Shown here piece after piece: positions 33,738 to 42,319 of a stretch of DNA of 64,000 bases. The first letter of the stretch is position 1, and every line of letters begins with the position of its first letter. Under the pieces are notes generated by a model. It was given only the letters and a program-made list of their open reading frames with translations, was not told where the DNA came from and ran no database searches. The DNA is from Bog-473 sp963791455. Its GTDB lineage: Bacteria; Actinomycetota; Acidimicrobiia; Acidimicrobiales; RAAP-2. The stretch is from contig CAWBSM010000002.1 in assembly GCA_963791455.1 (NCBI GenBank), positions 248,001 through 312,000 on the forward strand. Reading direction: 5' to 3'. The position numbers and the translations under genes are program-made.

Positions 33738-34271
33738 TCAGGAACGCGCCGCGGCCAACGCGCGCAACCGGTTGGCGTTTTCCTCGACCCGGTCCGCCGC
33801 CTCGAGGACGAGATCGATCTCACCGGGAACGGTCCAGGACGACCGCGACCGGCTGACGTGGTCCCAGTCCAGCTCGTACCAGTTGGGTATGTTGCGTCGG
33901 CGCCCCTCGACGCGGGCGCGATGGGTGTCGACGTCCCGACACGTTGTCATGACGACGAGACTTTCGGCGCCCTCCTCGCGCGCCACGAGCCGCGTGCCCT
34001 CGACCTCGGGCTGGCGTGCCACACCGTCGAGCACGACGGACGAGCCCATCCGGAGCTGGGCACGCGCCAAGGCCCAGAGGATCGACCAACCGACGTCACG
34101 GTGCCCGGGCGGCTCCATCGCATCGAGTGCCTGCTGGATCTCCGGATAGGGCCGCAAGCCGCTCATCGCCCAGTCGTGGCCCAGCGCGGCGGCACCGAGC
34201 TCCCGGGCGACGACTTCGGCCATCGTTGACTTGCCGGTCGCCTGCAGACCGGTGAGCAGAACGAGGAGCAC
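33738..34271 (-). CDS. P-loop kinase-like ATP-binding protein
   Basis: 177 aa. Walker A GLQATGKST is at residues 8-16, a DxD-like second strand appears in SSVVLDGVA, and the Arg-rich lid is RARVEGRRRN. The pattern matches the AAA_33/zeta-toxin-like small-molecule or nucleotide kinase group. It starts at a GTG. There is no antitoxin-like partner, so a toxin role is not supported; the substrate is unknown. Confidence 0.8.
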   Translation of the reverse strand: MLLVLLTGLQATGKSTMAEVVARELGAAALGHDWAMSGLRPYPEIQQALDAMEPPGHRDVGWSILWALARAQLRMGSSVVLDGVARQPEVEGTRLVAREEGAESLVVMTTCRDVDTHRARVEGRRRNIPNWYELDWDHVSRSRSSWTVPGEIDLVLEAADRVEENANRLRALAAARS

Positions 34272-34333
34272 CTACGCCGCCACCATGAGGCGCGCGCGGT
34301 CGAGTCTCGGCACCGTCGCGCCGACGGCGTCGC

Positions 34334-34771
34334 TCAGTCGGTCTTGACCACCAGCACGGCGCAGTGCGCACCGTGGGCGACCGAGTTGGGGACGCTGCCC
34401 AGGTACCGACGGGCACCGCGCATCCCCTTGCTCCCGACGACGATCAGGTCGGCCCCCACGTCCACCGCCGTGTTGAGGATGACGTCGTCGGGGTTGCCCT
34501 GGGCCGCGTGGGCCGCGACCTTGAGCTCGTCTCCGTACTTCTGGATCGCCATCTCGCCGACCGCCTTGGCGGCCTCCTCGACCAGCGCCTGTCCGGCGCC
34601 GCTGTCGATCAGGGGCGCACCCGTCGCCGACGCCATGCCGGGCCGCGGTGCCTTGACGGCCGTGACGATGTGCAGCTCGGAGCCCCACGAGCGCGCGATG
34701 TCCGCGGCGGCCTGGACCGCCCGATCGGCCGTCGGAGAACCATCGGTGCCCACCACGACAATCTTGTACAT
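34334..34771 (-). CDS. Universal stress protein (UspA family)
   Basis: 145 aa, a single Usp domain. It opens YKIVVVGTDGS and ends with the ATP-binding pattern G-x2-G-x9-G-[ST] in VGSKGMRGARRYLGSVPNSV, followed by AHCAVLVVKTD. A good GGAGAAGGGG sequence precedes the ATG. ATP-binding Usps are stress and dormancy proteins in actinomycetes. Confidence 0.93.
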   Translation of the reverse strand: MYKIVVVGTDGSPTADRAVQAAADIARSWGSELHIVTAVKAPRPGMASATGAPLIDSGAGQALVEEAAKAVGEMAIQKYGDELKVAAHAAQGNPDDVILNTAVDVGADLIVVGSKGMRGARRYLGSVPNSVAHGAHCAVLVVKTD

Positions 34772-34898
34772 AGCTTCGTCCCCTTCTCCGCGCCGCCATC
34801 AGCGTACCCCGCCTTCCACCCGCCTCGCCCGAGGCGCGCTGGGGCGCCGTCAGGTGGCCGCAAGAAGGTCCCCAGCGGTTGCCCGCTGGCCCGTTCGA

Positions 34899-35128
34899 TC
34901 AAGTCCCGAGCACCTGCAGGCCGGTGTTGTAGCGCCACGCCGCGCCGGGCTGGTGCACGAGGGACAACGTGGCGAAGCGGGCGATCCATTCGTCCGATCC
35001 GAAGGGCGGCGACGGCCACGGTGGGCCGAGCGTCCTCACGACGGGCACCTCCCCGCGCTCCACGTGTGCCGCGAGGGACTCGTGCAGCCGGTGCAGCCCG
35101 GCCGGAGTCAGCCCCGAGACCTCAGTCA
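34899..35128 (-). pseudogene. Remnant of a beta-lactamase-family serine hydrolase
   Basis: In the gap between uspA and the MmcQ-like gene the minus strand reads GLTPAGLHRLHESLAAHVERG and then GEVPVV. It jumps directly to GPPWPSPPFGSDEWIARF and HQPGAAWRYNTGLQVLGT before a stop. These are the N-terminal and YxN-region segments of class C beta-lactamase/esterase-like proteins. The roughly 100 residues that should lie between, including the SxxK nucleophile, are gone, as is the C-terminal half. No start codon is found. The homology call is from memory of the family. Confidence 0.7.
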
Positions 35129-35149
35129 GACCGCAACGCCAGCCAGCGG

Positions 35150-35155
35150 TACGGT
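35150..35155 (+). promoter_or_regulatory. -10-like TACGGT before the MmcQ-like gene
   Basis: TACGGT lies at -12 to -7 from the GTG at 35162, consistent with a leaderless transcript. Confidence 0.4.
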
Positions 35156-35161
35156 GGCGTC

Positions 35162-35551
35162 GTGGCGAGCTTCAGCGACATCGAGCGCTACGTCTCCGCG
35201 CTGCCCGAGGTGAGCGAAGGCGAGCGCCACGGGACCCGGACTTGGTTCGTCGCCGGAAAGGCCTTCGCGTGGGAGCGCCCGTTCACCAAGGCCGACCTCA
35301 AACGGTTCGGCGATGCCGAGCCGCCACAGGGCCCCATCCTTGCGCTGCGCACGGCCGATCTCGCCGACAAGGAGGCCGTGCTGGCGGCGGGTACCAAAGG
35401 CTTCTTCACCATCCCGCACTTCGAGGGCTTCGCGGCCATCCTGGTGCAGCTCAGATCCGCCCCCAAGCGGCCCCTGCGGGAGGCGGTCGAGGATGCCTGG
35501 CTGGCCTGTGCGCCCGAGCGACTGTCCGGCGCCTGGCTCGCCCACAAATAG
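35162..35551 (+). CDS. MmcQ/YjbR-family DNA-binding-like protein
   Basis: 129 aa with the MmcQ/YjbR (cyclomaltodextrinase-like double-wing) pattern: an N-terminal helix SDIERYVSALPEVSEGERHG in part, TRTWFVAGKAFAWERPF, a middle ALRTADLADKEAVLA, and FFTIPHFEGFAAILVQL. It has a GTG start. The cellular function of this family is not established. Confidence 0.85.
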   Translation: MASFSDIERYVSALPEVSEGERHGTRTWFVAGKAFAWERPFTKADLKRFGDAEPPQGPILALRTADLADKEAVLAAGTKGFFTIPHFEGFAAILVQLRSAPKRPLREAVEDAWLACAPERLSGAWLAHK

Positions 35552-35604
35552 GCCGGACACGTCCGACGCCGCAGGGCGACGGCCGCAGCACGCAGCACGC
35601 GCCG

Positions 35605-36336
35605 TTAGGACCGCGGCACCCCACACGATTCGTTGAACCGCAGCAGGACCCAGCGGTCCTCCGAGGGCACCCACTCCCACTCGGTGAGGGAAGCGTGCGC
35701 GATGCGGACCCAACCCCGCCGGTAGATCTCCGGAGGGACGCCGAGGAACCTGATCATGGTCGCCTCGATCACCCCGGCGTGCACGGCCGCCACCACGAGC
35801 TCACCCGGGTGGCGGGCCACCACCTCACGCACGGCGTCGGAGGCACGCACCAAGAAGGACGACCAGCTCTCGCCGCCCGGCGCCAGGGGTACGGCCGGAT
35901 CACGGTCCCAGTCGGGGAGCCCGAATCGGTCGAGTACGTCCTCAAAGGCGAGACCGTCGCCCTCGCCGGGGTGCAGCTCGCACAGGTCGCAGCGCTGCCG
36001 CACCGGGCCGAGAGCCTTGGGTCCGGGTCCGACCACCGCGCGCAGACGCTCGGCCGTCTCGACCGCTCGGGGCAGGACGGAGGAGTAGAGGGCCGTCGCT
36101 TCGCGCAGTTCGCCGCTCTCGTAGAGCCGGTCGGCCAAGAACGACACTTGACGCCGCCCCAGATCCGTGAGTCCCGTGCAGCCCTTCAGGCCCCCCACCA
36201 CCCGGTTCACGTTGCACTCCGCTTCCCCGTGGCGGATGAGCACGACGCGCGACGCCCCCACCTCGGGGGCGAAGATCCGCAGCACCCCGGCGTGAGCCTG
36301 GCCGTCGTCCTCCTCCCGGCTCCTGGCCGCGCTCAC
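35605..36336 (-). CDS. Histidine phosphatase-family protein
   Basis: 243 aa from a GTG overlapping the vWA gene stop (GTGA). The phosphohistidine motif is RHGEAECN, the second His is in VVAAVHAGVIEAT, and the Arg in SSVLPRAVETAERL. It resembles phosphoglycerate-mutase-like phosphatases; the substrate is unknown. Translational coupling with the moxR-vWA pair suggests a shared process, perhaps metal or cofactor insertion or small-molecule repair, but that is inference. Confidence 0.88.
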   Translation of the reverse strand: MSAARSREEDDGQAHAGVLRIFAPEVGASRVVLIRHGEAECNVNRVVGGLKGCTGLTDLGRRQVSFLADRLYESGELREATALYSSVLPRAVETAERLRAVVGPGPKALGPVRQRCDLCELHPGEGDGLAFEDVLDRFGLPDWDRDPAVPLAPGGESWSSFLVRASDAVREVVARHPGELVVAAVHAGVIEATMIRFLGVPPEIYRRGWVRIAHASLTEWEWVPSEDRWVLLRFNESCGVPRS

Positions 36337-37787
36337 GCCAGGTTTCCGACGAAACGCTCGAGTTGGCGCAGCGTCCTGCACTCCACCACGTCGTCACAGT
36401 GCGCGGCGTACTCGCCGACGATCGAATCGCCCGACCCCCAGTAGTCGCGCGGCTCGGGGTTCAGCCAATAGACATGGCGAGCGCGCGCCTGCAGGTCCTC
36501 GAGCACCCACGACTGTGACGCGTGGTAGTTGTTGCGCGCGTCGCCGAGCACGATGATGCTGGAGCGCGACGTCACCTGGTCACCCCAGCGGCGGTGGAAC
36601 TCGGTGAGCGCATGCCCGTAGTCAGAGTGGCCGTCCACCCAGATGACGTCCGCCTCGAGGTTGATGCGGGCCACCGCCTCGGCCGGGTCCACCACGCCTT
36701 CGAAGAACCGGGTCACCTCGTCGATCCCGTCCACGAAGACGAAGCTGCGCACCTTCGAGAACTGCGAGGAGATGGCGTACACGAGGTGCAGCGTGAAGCG
36801 GGCGAAGCTGGCCACCGAGCCCGAGATGTCCGCGACGACGAAGATCTCCGGTTTGGCCGGACGCGGGTGACGGAAACGCGGCTCAATGGGCACTCCTCCG
36901 GTGGACAGGGAATGGCGCATGGTGGCCCGGAAGTCCAGGGGCCCTTTGCGCCCGTGACGGCGCTTGCGCGCCAGCCGCACCGCCAACTTGCGGGAAAGCG
37001 GATGGAGCACCCGGTGCAGCATGGCCAACTCCTCGCGCGTGGCGTGCATGACGTCGATGTCCTCGGGCAACGGCTTGCGCACCGACCGGGCGAGCGCCTC
37101 CGCCCCGCGGTCCTCCACGAGGCGCCGGCGGATCTCGGTCTCGACGGTGCGGCGGAACTTCTCGATACGCGACTTGAACTCGTCACCGGCCAGACGCTCC
37201 TCCAGCTCGGTCAGTGAACCGCCGGCAGCCCCGGCCTGTGCCCCCTGCATGAGCCGCTCCAAGACGGCGTCGAGGTCCAGGTTCCGCAGCGTGCGGTACA
37301 GGTAGTACGTCCCGCCGACCGGGCGCCCGGGCTCCATGCCGGCATAGCGGTCGACGGCGTTGCGCGCCACCACGTTCATGAGCGCGGCGTCGGCCGACAG
37401 CAACGACTTGAAGAGCAGTTCCGCCAGCTCCTCGGGGGTCATCCCCTCCCCGGCGCCGCCGCCTTTCCACGAACGGCCCTGGCCCTGCGCCCCGGCCCGG
37501 CCGGGCTGGTCCCCCTCCGCGTCCATCTGGTCCGCCAGCTCGTCGCCCGCGCCACCTGCCTCGCCACCGCCGGTGCGCACGGCGAAGAAGACCTCGAAAG
37601 CCGTCTCGAAGGCCCGCCAGTGGGCGGAGGACTTCACCAACGTCGCGGCCAGCGCGTACTTCAGGGCCTCGCGGTCCTCCAGAGGGATGTGCTTGACCGC
37701 CTCGGCGGCGTCGAGGTGTTCGGTGAGGGAGACGGGCAGGCCGGAGCGACGCAACTCGGTGACGAAACCGGAAAGAAGATCGAGCAC
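36333..37787 (-). CDS. vWA-domain protein, CoxE-like
   Basis: 484 aa. The N-terminal part is helical (LSGFVTELRRSGLPVSLTEH), followed by a Gly-rich linker at about 72-112. The C-terminal von Willebrand A domain has the MIDAS DISGS near residue 320 and a later DGHSDYGHAL segment. CoxE-type proteins work with a MoxR ATPase as a metal-dependent chaperone for inserting cofactors into enzymes. The cognate moxR gene lies 18 nt upstream. Confidence 0.9.
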   Translation of the reverse strand: MLDLLSGFVTELRRSGLPVSLTEHLDAAEAVKHIPLEDREALKYALAATLVKSSAHWRAFETAFEVFFAVRTGGGEAGGAGDELADQMDAEGDQPGRAGAQGQGRSWKGGGAGEGMTPEELAELLFKSLLSADAALMNVVARNAVDRYAGMEPGRPVGGTYYLYRTLRNLDLDAVLERLMQGAQAGAAGGSLTELEERLAGDEFKSRIEKFRRTVETEIRRRLVEDRGAEALARSVRKPLPEDIDVMHATREELAMLHRVLHPLSRKLAVRLARKRRHGRKGPLDFRATMRHSLSTGGVPIEPRFRHPRPAKPEIFVVADISGSVASFARFTLHLVYAISSQFSKVRSFVFVDGIDEVTRFFEGVVDPAEAVARINLEADVIWVDGHSDYGHALTEFHRRWGDQVTSRSSIIVLGDARNNYHASQSWVLEDLQARARHVYWLNPEPRDYWGSGDSIVGEYAAHCDDVVECRTLRQLERFVGNLA

Positions 37788-37805
37788 GGGTTCGGCGCCC
37801 CAGTC

Positions 37806-38747
37806 TCAGCCCGACGAGGCCGACAGCAGCTCCTTGGTGGCCCGCTCGATGTCGGCTTGGTACTTCAACAAGATGTGCAACGTGTCCTTCGCACCGGCGG
37901 CATCGATGGTCTGCACGCCGAGGAGCACCAGCGTACGGGCCCAGTCCAGCGTCTCGGAGACCGACGGTGCCTTCCGCAGCTCGAGGGTGCGCAACGAACG
38001 CACGATGCGCGCCACTTGGTCGGCCAGCTCCTCGCTGATGCCGGGTACCTTCGCCCGCACGATCTCGCGCTCGCGGTCGAGGTCCGGGTAGTCGATGTGC
38101 AGGTAGAGACAGCGGCGCTTCAGCGCCTCGGAGAGCTCACGGGTGTTGTTCGAGGTGAGGAACACCATCGGCAGCTGCGTGGCCCGCACCGTGCCGAGCT
38201 CGGGAATGGACACCTGGTACTCCGACAGGATCTCGAGCAGCAGCGCCTCGGTCTCCAGCTCGACGCGGTCGACCTCGTCGATGAGGAGCACCACCGGCTC
38301 GGTGGCACGGATGGCCTCGAGCAGCGGCCGAGTCAGGAGGAAGTCCTCGGAGAAGATGTCCTCCTCCAGCTCCGCCCAGCTCGGGCCCTCTTCCTCCGCC
38401 TTGCCGTGCTCGCCGGCCTGAATGCGCAGCAGCTGCTTGCGGTAGTTCCACTCGTAGAGCGCCTTGGACTCGTCGAGCCCCTCGTAGCACTGCAGTCGGA
38501 TCAACCTGGCTCCGATGAGGTCGGCCACCGACTTGGCCAGCTGCGTCTTGCCGGTGCCGGCCGGTCCCTCGACGAGGACAGGCTTGGACAGGCGATCGGC
38601 CAGGTAGACGACCCCGCTGATGGAGTCGTCGGCCAGGTAGCCCACCCGCGCGAGGCCGCGCCGGACCGCATCGAGGGAATCGAACCGGGGGGGCCCACCT
38701 TCGGGCAGTCCCAACGCCGCGCGCCCGTCGCTCACTGCGTCGTTCAT
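37806..38747 (-). CDS. MoxR-family AAA+ ATPase
   Basis: 313 aa from an ATG overlapping the proA stop by ATGA. Walker A is GPAGTGKT (61-68), Walker B VVLLIDEVDRVE, sensor 1 MVFLTSNNTREL, and the arginine-finger region ALKRRCLYLHIDYP. An acidic insertion, KAEEEGPSWAELEEDIF, lies between. It pairs with the vWA gene downstream as a chaperone-type complex. It sits in the proline operon, which may be simple co-transcription. Confidence 0.92.
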   Translation of the reverse strand: MNDAVSDGRAALGLPEGGPPRFDSLDAVRRGLARVGYLADDSISGVVYLADRLSKPVLVEGPAGTGKTQLAKSVADLIGARLIRLQCYEGLDESKALYEWNYRKQLLRIQAGEHGKAEEEGPSWAELEEDIFSEDFLLTRPLLEAIRATEPVVLLIDEVDRVELETEALLLEILSEYQVSIPELGTVRATQLPMVFLTSNNTRELSEALKRRCLYLHIDYPDLDREREIVRAKVPGISEELADQVARIVRSLRTLELRKAPSVSETLDWARTLVLLGVQTIDAAGAKDTLHILLKYQADIERATKELLSASSG

Positions 38748-39997
38748 CGGCGCACCTGACCGTCGCCCCGCACCACCCATTTCGAGGTCGTCAGCTCCTT
38801 CACTCCCATCGGCCCGCGGGCGTGCAGCTTCTGGGTGGAGATCCCCACCTCTGCGCCGAGCCCCAGCTCCTCGCCGTCGACGAACCGCGTCGACGCGTTC
38901 ACCAGCACCGCTGCCCCGTCGACCTCCGCCACGAATCGGTCGGCCGTCGCCACGTCGGACGTCACGATCGCCTCGGAATGCCCCGAGCTGTAGCGCGCGA
39001 TGTGCTCGATGGCGTCGCCCACGTCCTCGACCACGGCGACGGCCACCACCGGCCCGAGGAACTCGGTGGCGAAGTCGCTCTCCAGGGCCGGTACGGCGTC
39101 GGGCACCAGGGCGCGCCCGCGCTCGTCGGCGCGGATCTCCACGCCCGCCGCTGAAAGAGACGCCGCCAGCCGCGGGAGGAACTCGTCCGCCACGCCGGCG
39201 TGCACCAGGATCGTCTCGACCGCATTGCACACTCCGAAGCGGTGCGTCTTGGCGTTCACCGCGAGCTCGTGCGCCATGGCCAGGTCGGCTGCGCCGTCGA
39301 CGTAGATGTGACAGTTCCCGTCGCCGTCGAGCACGTAGGGCACGGTGGCGTGCTCGATGAGCGATGCGATGAGCGCCCGGCCGCCGCGCGGGATCAAGCA
39401 GTCGATGGAGCCCCGCAACCGCATGAAAGCGATCGCCGTCTCGTGCGACGTGTCCTCCACGAGAGCCACGGCGTCCTCGGGCAGCCCCGCCTTGACGGCA
39501 GCGCGGCGCAGCAGTCCCACGATCGCCCGGTTGGACTCGAGGGCAGAGGACGACCCGCGCAAGAAGGCCGCGTTGCCCGCCTTGAGGCAGAGTCCGGCGG
39601 CATCGCTCGTCACGTTGGGGCGGTTCTCGTAGATCACACCCACCACGCCGAGCGGAACCCGAACACGGGTCACCCGCAGGCCGTTGGGCCGCACCCAGCC
39701 CTCGGTGACCTCCCCGACCGGGTCGGGCAGGGCCGCCACCTTGCGCAAGCCGCCCGCCATGCCCGCGACCCGGTCCTCGGTCAGGCGCAGCCGGTCGCGC
39801 GCCGCCTCCACCATGCCGGCCGCCTCGGCCCGTTCCAGGTCGGCCCCGTTGGCCTCGACCAGCGACGCCGACTCCTCTTCGACGAGGTCGGCCGCCAGCC
39901 GCAGCGCGTCCTCGCGCACCGAGCTCGGCGCTCTCGCCACCACCCGCGCCGCGGACCGGACGCGCCCCGCGAGCAGCTCCAATGCGGGTGAGGTCAT
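38744..39997 (-). CDS. proA: Gamma-glutamyl phosphate reductase
   Basis: NADPH-dependent second step of proline synthesis. 417 aa of the ALDH fold. NAGNAAFLRGSSSALESN and the catalytic Cys in FGVCNAVETILVHAG are present, with the C-terminal family signature VNASTRFVDGEELGLGAEVG. It begins 4 nt after proB stops, so ProB and ProA can form their usual complex. Confidence 0.97.
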   Translation of the reverse strand: MTSPALELLAGRVRSAARVVARAPSSVREDALRLAADLVEEESASLVEANGADLERAEAAGMVEAARDRLRLTEDRVAGMAGGLRKVAALPDPVGEVTEGWVRPNGLRVTRVRVPLGVVGVIYENRPNVTSDAAGLCLKAGNAAFLRGSSSALESNRAIVGLLRRAAVKAGLPEDAVALVEDTSHETAIAFMRLRGSIDCLIPRGGRALIASLIEHATVPYVLDGDGNCHIYVDGAADLAMAHELAVNAKTHRFGVCNAVETILVHAGVADEFLPRLAASLSAAGVEIRADERGRALVPDAVPALESDFATEFLGPVVAVAVVEDVGDAIEHIARYSSGHSEAIVTSDVATADRFVAEVDGAAVLVNASTRFVDGEELGLGAEVGISTQKLHARGPMGVKELTTSKWVVRGDGQVRR

Positions 39998-40001
39998 CGA
40001 G

Positions 40002-41048
40002 TCAGGTTACAAGCACCAGGTCGTCACGGTGAACGACGACCTGGCTGCGCCGCCCCATCCATTCGGTCGCCCGATCCGCGTGCACCCGGACCAGCCCCTT
40101 GGCGAAGACCTGGCCGTCGGGGCCGGCGATCTCGACCGCTTCGTCGGGCCGGAAGCCACCGTTGGCCGCGGTCACGCCCGCGGCCAGGAGCGAACGGCCC
40201 CGTTCGGTCAGGGCCACCCGCGCCCCCTCGTCGACGGTGAGGCTCCCCGCCGAGCCCACGGCGAAGGCGATCCAGAGCTTGCGGGCCGACAGACGGCTTT
40301 CCCGGGCTCGAAAGGCCGTTCCCACCCCGGGTGCGCCGGCCAGCGCCGCCGCCAACACTCCCGGCCGCCCGGCGTCGGCGATCACGGTTTGCACGCCCGA
40401 CCAGGTCGCGATCTTGGCCGCGGCCAGCTTCGAGGCCATACCCCCGCTGCCGAGCGCGCTGCCCGGCCCACCGGCGAGGCGCTCGAGCTGCTGGTCGATC
40501 TCGACGACCTCTTCGATCAACGAGGCCTCGTTATCGCGCCGGGGGTCGGCCGTGAGCAGCCCGGGTGCGTCGGTGAGCAGGACGAGCAGCTCGGCGCCGA
40601 CCAAATGCGCGACCAGCGCGGCCAGCCGGTCATTGTCGCCGAAGCGGATCTCCTCGTCGGCCACGGCGTCGTTCTCGTTGACCACCGGGACGACGCCCAG
40701 GTCGACCAGGCGGCGCAGCGTCCCGCGCGCGTGCAGGTACTGCGTCCGGTGCACGAAGTCCAGTGGCGCCAACAAGACCTGGCCCGCGAGCACGCCGTGA
40801 GGATCGAGGCCGTCCTGCCACAGGCGCATCAGGCGGTGCTGGCCCACCGCCGAGACGGCCTGGAGGACGGCCGGGTCCGACGGGCGCTGCTCGCCCCGAT
40901 CGAGCGCCGCCCAGCCGGCGGCGATGGCGCCGGAGGTGACGACGACGACGACGTGGCCGGCCCGGCGTACCGACACGATCTCGCCGCAGAGCCGCACCAC
41001 GGTGTCCTCGCTCACCGAGGACGAGCCCAGCTTGAGGACGGCGATCAC
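40002..41048 (-). CDS. proB: Glutamate 5-kinase
   Basis: First step of proline synthesis and the normal feedback target. 348 aa, with an amino-acid kinase domain (VLKLGSSSVSE; VVVTSGAIAAG; VVPVVNENDAV; LLVLLTDAPGLLT; GSGGMASKLAAAKIA) and a C-terminal PUA domain from about residue 270. The GTG start overlaps the obg stop (GTGA). Confidence 0.96.
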   Translation of the reverse strand: MIAVLKLGSSSVSEDTVVRLCGEIVSVRRAGHVVVVVTSGAIAAGWAALDRGEQRPSDPAVLQAVSAVGQHRLMRLWQDGLDPHGVLAGQVLLAPLDFVHRTQYLHARGTLRRLVDLGVVPVVNENDAVADEEIRFGDNDRLAALVAHLVGAELLVLLTDAPGLLTADPRRDNEASLIEEVVEIDQQLERLAGGPGSALGSGGMASKLAAAKIATWSGVQTVIADAGRPGVLAAALAGAPGVGTAFRARESRLSARKLWIAFAVGSAGSLTVDEGARVALTERGRSLLAAGVTAANGGFRPDEAVEIAGPDGQVFAKGLVRVHADRATEWMGRRSQVVVHRDDLVLVT

Positions 41049-42307
41049 GAGTCCTCGCCCCAGGTGAAGGTCATCGTGCCCACGGTGACCTCGTCGCCCT
41101 CTCGCGCCCCGGCCCGGGCCAGCGCACGGTCGACTCCGAGCCGGCGCAACCGCCGCACCACCTCTGCCTGCGCGCCGCCGTCGTTCAGGTCCGAGAGCGC
41201 CACCGCCCGCTCGGCGGCGCCGCCGACGACGACCCACGCCCCCGATCCCGCCCGCCGCACGTCCACCCCCACGGGGACGGGCCGGTGCACGACGACCTCA
41301 CTCGATGTCGCAGCAGCCGACTCCGCCCGCGCTCTCTGCACGAGGCCGGCGAGACGCTCCACCAGCGCCGCGACACCGGCGCCGGTCGCGGCCGAGAGCA
41401 CCAGGTCGCATTGCCCCATTTCGTCGGGCGCCAGGTCGGCCTTGCTACCCACCACGAGTCGCGGGCGCTCGAGGAGCTCGGGCCGGTACGACGCCAGCTC
41501 GGAGAGCAGGACGCGGCGCTGCTCGGCCGGCGGTGCGCCGCCCGCCTCCGGAGCACCGAGATCGAGCAGCACGACCAGCACTCGGGCGCGCTCGATGTGG
41601 CGCAAAAACTGGTGCCCGAGGCCCTTGCCCTGGGCAGCACCCTCGACGAGGCCCGGGATGTCCGCCACCACGAACTCGGTGCCGTCGCGCACCGTTCCCA
41701 CCCGGACGACGCCGAGATGGGGAGCCAGGGTCGTGAAGGGGTAGTCCGCGATCTTCGGCTTGGCGGCCGACACGGTGGAGATCAACGTCGACTTCCCGGC
41801 GTTGGGGAAGCCGACGAGCGCCACGTCGGCCATCAACTTGAGCTCCATGTCCAACCAGTGCTCCTGGCCCTTCTCGCCCTGCTCGGCGAAGGCAGGTGCG
41901 CGTCGACGGTTCGAGAGGAAGCGCGCGTTGCCCCGGCCGCCCGTGCCCCCCTCGGCCACGAGGAACCGGGATCCCGCGGTCGCGAGGTCGCACACGACCG
42001 CGCCCCCGCGGTCGCGCACCACCGTGCCCACGGGCACGGGCACCTCGAGGTCCTTGCCCCGTGCGCCGTGCCGCTTGGACCCCGAGCCGTGCGCGCCGTC
42101 GGTGGCGCGCCGGAACGGGTGGTCTCGGAAGCCGAGGAGTGACGACTCGTTTGACGAGGCGACCAACCACACGTCGCCGCCGTGGCCCCCGTCGCCGCCG
42201 TCCGGGCCGCCGCGGTCCACGTGCGCCTCGCGCCGCCACGACACCGCGCCGGCTCCTCCGTCGCCGGCACGCGCGTGCAGTTGGGCCTGGTCGACGAAGC
42301 CGGACAT
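41045..42307 (-). CDS. obg: GTPase Obg/CgtA
   Basis: Large-subunit assembly and stress-related GTPase. 420 aa. The N-terminal Obg fold is rich in glycine (GGPDGGDGGHGGDVW); the G domain has GFPNAGKST and DIPGLVEG; a C-terminal OCT domain is recognisable (WVVVGGAAERAVALSDLND). Normally it follows rplU-rpmA directly; here nearly 6 kb of accessory genes separate it from rpmA. Confidence 0.97.
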   Translation of the reverse strand: MSGFVDQAQLHARAGDGGAGAVSWRREAHVDRGGPDGGDGGHGGDVWLVASSNESSLLGFRDHPFRRATDGAHGSGSKRHGARGKDLEVPVPVGTVVRDRGGAVVCDLATAGSRFLVAEGGTGGRGNARFLSNRRRAPAFAEQGEKGQEHWLDMELKLMADVALVGFPNAGKSTLISTVSAAKPKIADYPFTTLAPHLGVVRVGTVRDGTEFVVADIPGLVEGAAQGKGLGHQFLRHIERARVLVVLLDLGAPEAGGAPPAEQRRVLLSELASYRPELLERPRLVVGSKADLAPDEMGQCDLVLSAATGAGVAALVERLAGLVQRARAESAAATSSEVVVHRPVPVGVDVRRAGSGAWVVVGGAAERAVALSDLNDGGAQAEVVRRLRRLGVDRALARAGAREGDEVTVGTMTFTWGEDS

Positions 42308-42319
42308 AGGCGGGAAAGC

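Noticed and set aside
33738..34271. P-loop kinase as a zeta-type toxin
   Set aside because: There is no antitoxin-like partner gene, and the Walker A fold alone fits many small-molecule kinases.
34772..35019. A 136-codon minus-strand frame beginning MAVAALRIG
   Set aside because: It is out of frame with the serine-hydrolase remnant and lacks any recognisable pattern; the remnant frame reads as protein instead.
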